Part shown: in pieces, positions 1 through 5,133 of the stretch
Layout: every line of letters starts with the position of its first letter
Position numbering within the stretch: the stretch's first letter is position 1
DNA from: Sphaerochaetaceae bacterium
GTDB lineage: Bacteria > Spirochaetota > Spirochaetia > Sphaerochaetales > Sphaerochaetaceae
DNA length: 5,133 bases
Direction: 5' to 3'
NCBI GenBank assembly: GCA_024405065.1
Contig: JAKSPF010000101.1
Span: 1 to 5,133, forward strand
Made by a program: the position numbers and the translations under genes
Notes under the pieces: generated by a model
The model's input: the letters and a program-made list of their open reading frames with translations, nothing else
Databases searched by the model: none
Told to the model about the DNA's origin: nothing

Positions 1-52
1 CAAAGAGGTTGAAAAGAAGACCGATACCAAGACAGAAGAGAATGAAAAATGA
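1..52 (+). CDS. tig: C-terminal tail of an upstream gene, probably trigger factor (5'-truncated)
   Basis: An open frame runs from the window edge to a TGA at 50-52 and encodes 16 residues, [16 protein letters not shown]. The tail is highly charged, rich in Lys and Glu, and looks disordered. Many trigger factors end in such a tail, and tig very commonly lies just upstream of clpP-clpX. The identification therefore rests on gene order plus the character of the tail, because no diagnostic domain is inside the window. If correct, the product is the ribosome-associated chaperone and peptidyl-prolyl isomerase that meets nascent chains at the exit tunnel. Its stop overlaps the clpP start as ATGA (49-52), which suggests translational coupling. 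Any other gene with a charged C-terminus would look the same here. Confidence 0.55.
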   Translation, partial: KEVEKKTDTKTEENEK

Positions 53-660
53 AAAAAAGAACAGACTCGTACCTGATTCCCACTGTAATTGACACAACAG
101 GCATAGGAGAAAGAGCATACGATATTTACAGCCGTCTTCTGAAGGAGAGAATAATCTTTCTCGGAGGAGAGATAAATGACGAATCTGCCAACCTTGTTGT
201 TGCGCAGTTGCTGTTTCTTGAAGCAGAGGATTCAAAGAAAGACATAAGCCTGTATATAAATTCACCCGGAGGCAGTGTGACTGCGGGATTGGCAATCTAC
301 GACACAATGAAGTACATAAGTCCCGACGTAAATACAATCTGTATGGGACAGGCTGCCTCTATGGCTGCTTTAATCCTTGCAGGAGGAACAAAGGGAAAGC
401 GTATGATTCTCCCGTCCGCAAGGGTTATGATTCATCAAACGTGGGGCGGAGTTGAGGGTCAAAGCTCGGACATTGCCATTCACGCAAAGGAAATACTCAG
501 GTTGAAAAAACTTTCAATAGATTTTCTTGCAAGTGATACAGGTAAGACCTGTGAAGAAATTGCAAAAGACATTGAAAGGGATTTCTTTATGACGGGGCAG
601 CAAGCCCTTGATTACGGTATTGTTGACAGTCTGATCAACAGCCATGAGAGAGGAAAATGA
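49..660 (+). CDS. clpP: ATP-dependent Clp protease proteolytic subunit ClpP
   Basis: This is the serine peptidase that forms the tetradecameric degradation chamber of the cytosolic ClpXP protease. The 203-residue length is normal for the family. The catalytic triad is Ser104 (GQAASM), His129 (VMIHQ) and Asp178 (IERDFF), with the His-Asp spacing found in E. coli ClpP. Other family blocks are [14 protein letters not shown] (25-38), the [13 protein letters not shown] loop (68-80) and the C-terminal [10 protein letters not shown]. The leader before the conserved LIPTVI segment is only about 8 residues, shorter than the E. coli propeptide. The ATG at 49 has a purine-rich AGAAGAG (34-40) at 8 nt spacing and overlaps the preceding stop. 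The residue after His-Gln is Thr (HQTWGG), where Pro is usual. clpX follows with overlap, as expected for a ClpXP pair. Confidence 0.97.
   Translation: MKKRTDSYLIPTVIDTTGIGERAYDIYSRLLKERIIFLGGEINDESANLVVAQLLFLEAEDSKKDISLYINSPGGSVTAGLAIYDTMKYISPDVNTICMGQAASMAALILAGGTKGKRMILPSARVMIHQTWGGVEGQSSDIAIHAKEILRLKKLSIDFLASDTGKTCEEIAKDIERDFFMTGQQALDYGIVDSLINSHERGK
646..654 (+). promoter_or_regulatory. Ribosome binding site for clpX
   Basis: The purine run GAGAGAGGA at the 3' end of clpP precedes two adjacent ATG codons at 657 and 660. The AGAGG core (649-653) lies 3 nt from the first ATG and 6 nt from the second. Spacing therefore favours initiation at 660, although both starts are in the same frame and differ by one Met. 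Confidence 0.6.
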
Positions 661-1928
661 TGGCTTTCGGAAAAAATCCCAAATACTGTTCATTCTGCGG
701 CTCTTCCGACTCAAAACTTGTCTCCGGTCCCGGTGGAGTTGCAATTTGTGAAGATTGCGTAAAAAAATGCCGTCAGATTCTCAACTCTTCCGGTTCGGAC
801 GGAACATCCGATGCATCAGACTATTTACCTGAAGTTCTCCCTACTCCACGCGAACTGAAGGAATACCTTGATCAATATGTGATTGGTCAGGAAAAAGCAA
901 AAAAAATACTTTCCGTGGCCGTTTACAATCACTACAAAAGAATAAAATTCAAGAAGGAACTTGAAGCGGAAAACGTTGAACTTGATAAGTCAAACATCCT
1001 GATTGTCGGTCCGACAGGAACCGGAAAAACTCTTCTTGCAAGGAGTCTTGCCAAGAGACTTGATGTGCCTTTTGCAATTGCAGATGCCACAACAATCACT
1101 GAAGCCGGCTATGTAGGAGAAGATGTGGAAAACATCCTGCTTAAACTGATACAGGCTGCAGATGATGATGTTGCCCGTGCCGAACACGGAATAGTTTTTC
1201 TTGATGAAGTTGATAAGATTGCAAAAAAAGGTGAAAACGTATCCATAACACGTGATGTTTCCGGTGAGGGAGTACAGCAGGCATTGCTCAAGATAATTGA
1301 AGGTACAATAGCAAATGTTCCTCCTCAGGGCGGTAGGAAACATCCCAATCAGGAACTGATAAAAATAAACACAAGTAATATTCTGTTTATTTGCGGTGGA
1401 GCGTTTGTAGGTTTGGATAAGATCATTGAAAAACGTCTTGATACTACATCTATGGGTTTTGGAAGAACGGTGACCGACACAAATGAAAAGGATCTTGCAA
1501 AACTCTATGAAAATATGTTGCCTGATGATCTTGTGAAGTTCGGGCTCATACCGGAATTCATCGGACGTCTCCCTGTTCATGTAGGGCTTAACAACCTTAA
1601 TGTTGAAGACCTTGAAAGAGTGATTACAGAGCCTAAAAACTCAATTCTCAAACAATATATCGCATCAATGAAACTTGACGGTGTTGATCTTGTTTTCACA
1701 AAAGACGCAATTTCACGCATTGCACAAACCGCATATAATCAGAAAACCGGTGCAAGAGGTCTGCGCAGTATTGTAGAAGATGTTATGACAGACCTTATGT
1801 ACAGAATTCCGGACATAGACAATGTTGCAAGAATTGAAGTAAGCGGTGATGTGATTATGAAAAAGGCAAAACCGGATATTTTTGATTCTGACGGCAGAAA
1901 AATAGATGTAAAACTTCTGGAAGGATAA
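657..1928 (+). CDS. clpX: ATP-dependent Clp protease ATP-binding subunit ClpX
   Basis: This is the hexameric AAA+ unfoldase that recognises tagged substrates, unfolds them with ATP and feeds them into ClpP. Its 423 residues match the family. The N-terminal zinc-binding domain has Cys11, Cys14, Cys31 and Cys34. The AAA+ core shows Walker A GPTGTGKT (118-125), the GYVG pore-1 loop (151-154), Walker B IVFLDE (179-184), the RKH pore loop (227-229), the arginine-finger segment EFIGRLP (300-306) and sensor 2 GARGLR (365-370). The ClpP-docking loop reads MGF (266-268), where IGF or a similar aliphatic-Gly-Phe is usual. The start overlaps the clpP stop by 4 nt (ATG at 657) or 1 nt (ATG at 660). The second has better ribosome-binding spacing and gives a protein starting MAFGK. 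Zinc finger and motor are complete, so this is ClpX and not HslU or ClpA. Confidence 0.98.
   Translation: MMAFGKNPKYCSFCGSSDSKLVSGPGGVAICEDCVKKCRQILNSSGSDGTSDASDYLPEVLPTPRELKEYLDQYVIGQEKAKKILSVAVYNHYKRIKFKKELEAENVELDKSNILIVGPTGTGKTLLARSLAKRLDVPFAIADATTITEAGYVGEDVENILLKLIQAADDDVARAEHGIVFLDEVDKIAKKGENVSITRDVSGEGVQQALLKIIEGTIANVPPQGGRKHPNQELIKINTSNILFICGGAFVGLDKIIEKRLDTTSMGFGRTVTDTNEKDLAKLYENMLPDDLVKFGLIPEFIGRLPVHVGLNNLNVEDLERVITEPKNSILKQYIASMKLDGVDLVFTKDAISRIAQTAYNQKTGARGLRSIVEDVMTDLMYRIPDIDNVARIEVSGDVIMKKAKPDIFDSDGRKIDVKLLEG
1919..1925 (+). promoter_or_regulatory. Ribosome binding site for nrnA, inside the clpX 3' end
   Basis: GGAAGGA lies within the last codons of clpX and 7 nt before the ATG at 1933. 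It is the only good Shine-Dalgarno at proper spacing. The later AAGG (1927-1930) sits only 2 nt from the ATG. Placement inside clpX implies that the two genes are read from one transcript. Confidence 0.6.
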
Positions 1929-1932
1929 GGTA

Positions 1933-2925
1933 ATGTTTCCTGAAATACCGGAGGCTCTGATCAATGCCGTTCTGCGTTGTAAACGTGCGGTTGTGTGCGG
2001 TCACCACAATCCGGACGGTGATTGTCTGTACTCCACTCTTGCGATGGGTGTGCTGCTTGAAAAACTCGGAAAGGACTGTGTTCTCGTGAATGACGGTCCT
2101 TTTACCGCCCCGGAAATTGCCGATTATGCAGAAAGGATATCCTCTTCAATTCCCCGGTCGTTTACAGAGCCCGATACTCTGGGAATCATGCTTGATTGTT
2201 CAACATGGGACAGAATAGAAAGCTTTAAAGACATCTTCCGTACTTTCAGGGATGTTGTCGTGATTGACCATCATGCAAACGGCGGAAAAACGGGAAATCT
2301 GCAATATGTGGTACCTTCAAGTCCGGCAACAACCCTCCTTGTTTATAAACTTTACAGACGTATGAATGTTGATGTAACCCCTGATGCGGCAAAGTATATT
2401 TTCAGAGGCTTTGCAACGGATTCCGGTTTTTTCAGTTTTCTATATGCTGACAGTGCCCCTGTTTTTGATATTGTATCTGACCTTGTAAAACACGGTGTTG
2501 AACCGTATGCCGAATACAATTACCTGATGTGCGGAAAAACATACGAAACGATAAGGTATCTTGCCGCCCTGATTGAAAGAACCGAAACATATTACAATGG
2601 ACGCCTTGCCGTTTCGTTTGAAAAGCCGGAAGACAGTAATCTGTTCGGACAGAATACAAGGGCTTCAGATGAATATTATCGGCAGATGTTGAGCATACGT
2701 GAAACAGAAGCGGTTATTTTGTTCAAAATTTCAAAAAAACGTGAGCATGCATGGGAACTGGGGCTAAGGTCTTCCTACTCAAGCAACATAGATATGGGCG
2801 CCTTTGCAACTGAGTTCGGCGGCGGAGGTCACAAAAAAGCTGCAGGAGCAACACTTGACGGCTCCTATACGGAAATACGAAAAAAGGTACTTGACGCATT
2901 TGGAAAATTCACTGAAACCTGTTGA
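1933..2925 (+). CDS. nrnA: DHH/DHHA1 family phosphoesterase, NrnA-like (nanoRNase / pAp phosphatase)
   Basis: The 330-residue protein has the two-domain layout of the NrnA group. The N-terminal DHH domain carries metal ligands in HHNPDGD (24-30), LDCS (Asp88), VIDHH (Asp112-His113-His114) and ATDSG (Asp163). The C-terminal DHHA1 domain carries the substrate-binding GGGGHKKAAGA block (296-306). Known NrnA enzymes are cytosolic, Mn-dependent and degrade very short RNA oligonucleotides. Many also dephosphorylate 3'-phosphoadenosine 5'-phosphate. Which substrate dominates here cannot be read from sequence, and cyclic-dinucleotide or linear-dinucleotide hydrolysis by related DHH proteins is an alternative. 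The first motif is slightly unusual, PDGDCLYS where PDGDAxGS is common. The gene starts 4 nt after clpX, and its stop lies inside the start region of tatD, so co-expression with both is likely. Confidence 0.88.
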   Translation: MFPEIPEALINAVLRCKRAVVCGHHNPDGDCLYSTLAMGVLLEKLGKDCVLVNDGPFTAPEIADYAERISSSIPRSFTEPDTLGIMLDCSTWDRIESFKDIFRTFRDVVVIDHHANGGKTGNLQYVVPSSPATTLLVYKLYRRMNVDVTPDAAKYIFRGFATDSGFFSFLYADSAPVFDIVSDLVKHGVEPYAEYNYLMCGKTYETIRYLAALIERTETYYNGRLAVSFEKPEDSNLFGQNTRASDEYYRQMLSIRETEAVILFKISKKREHAWELGLRSSYSSNIDMGAFATEFGGGGHKKAAGATLDGSYTEIRKKVLDAFGKFTETC

Positions 2926-3691
2926 TTCTCACTTTCATGTGCAGATTATGGCACAGGAAGGTTTCGATTATAAAGAGGCTCTGCAATCTCTTTCAGGAGG
3001 AATTGATGCCGGATGTACGGCATCTGACCTTGATGAGAGACACCCTTTATTGAAAGATTTTCCCCACATACGGATAGCAGCTGCCATGGGACCGTGGGAA
3101 ACTCAGAACAGAAATGAACATCAGCTTGAACAACAGTTTGAAATTCTTGCTGAAAAAATCAATTTCCATAAACCTGATTTTATAGGCGAAACAGGACTTG
3201 ATCTTCACTGGAAAGAATACGGAACAATTGAAATTCAGACGTGGCTCTTTGAAAAACATCTTGAACTTGCCGAACAATCTGACCGTTGCGTGATAATTCA
3301 TTGCAGAGAGGCAGGTCCCTTGTGTGCAGATATCCTCAAAGGGCATGAAAACAAGTTGTCCGGAGGTATAATACACTGCTTTGACGGAGATGAACCACTG
3401 CTCCGTACAGCCCTTGATTGCGGTTTTATGATCAGCTTTGCAGGAAACCTTACATACAAAAACAACACTTTATTGAGAGATTCGCTTAAAAAAATTCCGA
3501 AGGAAAGAATTTTGCTTGAAACAGACTCACCGTACCTCACGCCTGTTCCGCACAGAGGGGAAAGGAACTCTCCCCTTTTAATCCTTCACACGTATCTGTG
3601 TGCTGCAGAAACCCTCGGAATGCAACCGGACGATTTAACGGCTCTTGTCAACACCAATTTTAGGGCATTCTGCACACATGGGACACATTGA
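2900..3691 (+). CDS. tatD: TatD-family metal-dependent hydrolase (putative 3'-5' DNase)
   Basis: All expected TatD-type metal ligands are present. Numbered from a TTG start at 2900 (263 aa), they are DSHFH (Asp9, His11, His13), GETGLD (Glu97), IIHCRE (His134), IIHCFDGD (His159) and ETDSPYLTP (Asp209). The PHRGERNSP segment and the C-terminal NTNFRAF block also fit. Family members act as cytosolic Mg-dependent nucleases in DNA repair or degradation, and some act as quality-control enzymes. The start is uncertain. The first ATG (2948) lies after the HxH motif, so a non-ATG codon must be used: TTG 2900, TTG 2891 or CTG 2912. I chose 2900 because it gives a family-like leader, with a weak AAAGG (2883-2887) 12 nt upstream. 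The usual GxHP segment is replaced by GPWE. The gene overlaps nrnA upstream and nth convergently downstream. Confidence 0.9.
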   Translation: MENSLKPVDSHFHVQIMAQEGFDYKEALQSLSGGIDAGCTASDLDERHPLLKDFPHIRIAAAMGPWETQNRNEHQLEQQFEILAEKINFHKPDFIGETGLDLHWKEYGTIEIQTWLFEKHLELAEQSDRCVIIHCREAGPLCADILKGHENKLSGGIIHCFDGDEPLLRTALDCGFMISFAGNLTYKNNTLLRDSLKKIPKERILLETDSPYLTPVPHRGERNSPLLILHTYLCAAETLGMQPDDLTALVNTNFRAFCTHGTH

Positions 3692-4318
3692 GCATTTGGG
3701 TGAAACCGAAGTGCAGATTTCCTGTCCGTAACTCACCAGAAGTTCATTCAACGGAATCCAAAATCTGCGCGGCATTACAGATTGCAGTGCTTTTTCAGTC
3801 TCGGGCGGAGTTTTTGTAGTTACCCAACCCATGCGGTTTGAAATCTGATGGACATGGCAATCCACACAGATTGCATCTATTCCATAACCCAAATTCAAAG
3901 TGAGGTTTGCTGTCTTGATACCGACTCCGGGCAGTGCAATAAGATTTTCCACATTGTCAGGCACGATACCGTTGTACTTTTCAACAAGTATGTGAGATAT
4001 TTCAAGTATCCTCTGTGCTTTTGTGTGATAAAAGCCGACCGGAAAAATCAGTTCTTCAATTTCCTTTTCCGAAAGTCCAAGCATATCATGTGCAGTACTT
4101 GCTCTTTTTAAAAGGCGTTCCGAGGCCTTCAGGGTAACATCGTCTTTTGTTCTCAAAGATAGAAGCGTTGAGATAAGCACACAATAAGGATCATTACTGG
4201 TAATTGCCACGTAGGAAACTGCAGGAAGTTTTTTTCCGATGCCGGTAAGAACAGCATTGAAGCGGTCAAAAATCAAGTCAAAATATTCTTCTGAAAATTT
4301 ATTTTGCTGTAAATCCAT
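3635..4318 (-). CDS. nth: Endonuclease III (DNA glycosylase/AP lyase)
   Basis: This base-excision repair enzyme removes oxidised pyrimidines and cleaves abasic sites. The 227-residue protein has the helix-hairpin-helix LPGVGIKTAN (129-138) with catalytic Lys135. VDCH carries catalytic Asp153, at the 18-residue spacing of E. coli Nth Lys120/Asp138. The C-terminal [4Fe-4S] ligands are Cys202-X6-Cys209-X2-Cys212-X5-Cys218, with an extra Cys215 inside the last loop. The segment corresponding to E. coli LSAQT reads LSLRT (53-57). That form resembles archaeal or thermophile-type Nth proteins as I remember them, so the subgroup is uncertain. MutY is unlikely because no MutT-like C-terminal domain follows. 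ATG 4318 has AGGAA at 9 nt spacing and lies 20 nt inside the upstream minus-strand gene. The last 57 nt overlap tatD. Confidence 0.93.
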   Translation of the reverse strand: MDLQQNKFSEEYFDLIFDRFNAVLTGIGKKLPAVSYVAITSNDPYCVLISTLLSLRTKDDVTLKASERLLKRASTAHDMLGLSEKEIEELIFPVGFYHTKAQRILEISHILVEKYNGIVPDNVENLIALPGVGIKTANLTLNLGYGIDAICVDCHVHQISNRMGWVTTKTPPETEKALQSVMPRRFWIPLNELLVSYGQEICTSVSPKCSMCPMCAECPKIGVDKSR

Positions 4319-5133
4319 AATTCAAAGTTCCTGACATAAGTTTCAACACTTCCCTTTCTACTCCGAGATAGGGCAAGACCGAATTGAAAAAATCCGGATA
4401 CACAACTCCATACAGATTTTCCTGCGGAACATTCAGTACAAGTCTGTAGTCAACTATCCACCTGAGTGAACTCTCTTCTTTGAAATAATATTCAGGAGAG
4501 TGCACAAACGGGCACATCACAATTCCTATGCCGAGCTCCTCAAACTCTTTCAGAGTGTTTGACGCAGAAAGAACCGACGAAATTTCTACCTTTTTTTCAA
4601 GAACCGAACCGGTTCCGTGATTTTCAGATATGCTTTGTGAAGTTTTACTGAATCTGTCATCCTCATATAGGACTGCAATTTTCTCATCCGGATCAACTGC
4701 TTTTTCAGCTTCAAGCCATCCGCCGTGTACATCAGAAGAAAGTATCATGTCAAAGCAGTTGTTTTCATCGTAGGAAATACCGTAACTTTTTATTTTAGGA
4801 AGTCTCTCACCGAAATTGTAATTCTCACTTTCAAGTGTTGCGGTAATCAGGGGACTTGCCATAACAAATGTAACACCGTTCAGTATTGAATCAAGATTTT
4901 CCTGCCACTGCTCTTTATTGAAAAACTCACGATTCAAGGTTATTTTTTCAAATCTGAATCCCAAACCGCAAATTCCTTTCTTAAATTCTTCACAGCACCT
5001 TCCGGGAAGGACAAGGGACATTGCCGGATCGTCCAGAAAAACAAAACACGGACGTTGATATGAAGCATTCACAAGAAATGGGAGTCCTACAAAAAATCCC
5101 GTCACAAGTGCTGCAATCACTGAAAAAACGATT
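4299..5133 (-). CDS. Exported protein of unknown function with a periplasmic-binding-protein-like layout (5'-truncated)
   Basis: I do not recognise this as a named family. The open frame continues to the window edge. A GTG at 5118-5120 could start it (273 aa), but no Shine-Dalgarno precedes that codon, and the residues before it (IVFS) extend the hydrophobic run, so the true start is probably outside. The N-terminus, through about residue 18 from the GTG, is a signal peptide or membrane anchor, with a possible cleavage after LVNA. No lipobox is visible. Beyond it, alternating strand-helix blocks such as PCFVFLDD, GVTFVMASPLI, then GGWLEAEKAV followed by EKIAVLYEDD, and later GIGIVMCPF, recall the two-lobed type I periplasmic-binding/LacI sensor fold. 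A ligand-binding role is inference. The stop overlaps the nth start by 20 nt, so the two are probably co-translated. Confidence 0.6.
   Translation of the reverse strand, partial: IVFSVIAALVTGFFVGLPFLVNASYQRPCFVFLDDPAMSLVLPGRCCEEFKKGICGLGFRFEKITLNREFFNKEQWQENLDSILNGVTFVMASPLITATLESENYNFGERLPKIKSYGISYDENNCFDMILSSDVHGGWLEAEKAVDPDEKIAVLYEDDRFSKTSQSISENHGTGSVLEKKVEISSVLSASNTLKEFEELGIGIVMCPFVHSPEYYFKEESSLRWIVDYRLVLNVPQENLYGVVYPDFFNSVLPYLGVEREVLKLMSGTLNYGFTAK
4328..4332 (-). promoter_or_regulatory. Ribosome binding site for nth
   Basis: On the minus strand AGGAA lies 9 nt before the nth ATG, inside the coding region of the upstream gene. It supports the ATG at 4318 as the start and suggests translation from a shared transcript. 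Confidence 0.55.

Noticed and set aside
990..1580. A 196-codon open frame on the minus strand, antisense to clpX
   Set aside because: It lies wholly within well-conserved clpX. Its translation is Cys- and Phe-rich with no recognisable domain and no associated ribosome binding site that I can support. It is a shadow frame.
2804..2899. Extension of tatD upstream to the TTG at 2804
   Set aside because: The extra 32 residues overlie the conserved GGGGH region of nrnA in another frame, resemble no TatD leader, and would make a 122-nt overlap.
2878..2925. Programmed frameshift joining nrnA and tatD through the A-rich run at 2880-2885
   Set aside because: The A-run favours a -1 shift, but tatD is in the +1 frame, and there is no prfB-like slippery stop context. 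A non-ATG start is simpler.
3670..3716. Inverted repeat CTGCAC / GTGCAG near the tatD-nth junction as a bidirectional terminator
   Set aside because: Only 6 bp pair across a 35-nt loop and no T-tract follows. It is likely chance.
3848..4111. An 87-codon plus-strand frame antisense to nth
   Set aside because: It is embedded in the catalytic part of nth and has no recognisable protein features.
5118..5120. GTG as the true start of the minus-strand exported protein
   Set aside because: No ribosome binding site precedes it in the 13 nt available, and the frame stays open with hydrophobic residues to the window edge, so the start is probably outside.

Overview
The window is a compact, protein-coding stretch of a bacterial chromosome of moderate to low GC. 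I see no mobile elements, RNA genes, CRISPR arrays or long non-coding gaps. The gene content and the protein flavour (a divergent TatD, short leaders, overlapping genes) would fit a spirochaete, perhaps Treponema-like. That is an impression from remembered family sequences, not a computed result. The tig-clpP-clpX order at the left edge is shared by many bacterial phyla, so it does not settle the taxon.

Plus strand, about 1-3691: this looks like one polycistronic unit. It opens with the last 16 codons of an upstream gene, probably trigger factor. Then come clpP, clpX, a DHH/DHHA1 phosphoesterase of the NrnA type, and a TatD-family metal-dependent hydrolase. The tig-like gene and clpP overlap by 4 nt (ATGA). 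clpP and clpX overlap by 4 nt or 1 nt, depending on which of two adjacent ATGs is used. clpX and nrnA are 4 nt apart. The tatD reading frame enters inside the 3' end of nrnA and has no ATG start that keeps its metal-binding motif. No promoter or terminator is evident between these genes.

Minus strand, about 5133-3635: a 5'-truncated gene encodes an exported or membrane-anchored protein of unknown function. Its layout resembles a type I periplasmic-binding (LacI-like) fold. Its last 20 nt overlap the start of nth (endonuclease III). The 3' end of nth overlaps the 3' end of tatD by 57 bp in a convergent arrangement.

Functionally, the left half couples protein quality control (trigger factor chaperone, ClpXP protease) to two nucleic-acid end-processing or scavenging enzymes (NrnA, TatD). 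The right half carries base-excision repair (Nth) and an uncharacterised extracytoplasmic protein. I found no clear novel multi-gene system. The points most worth a second look are the non-ATG tatD start, the tatD/nth antisense overlap that covers iron-sulfur ligand codons, and the unknown binding-protein-like gene coupled to nth.
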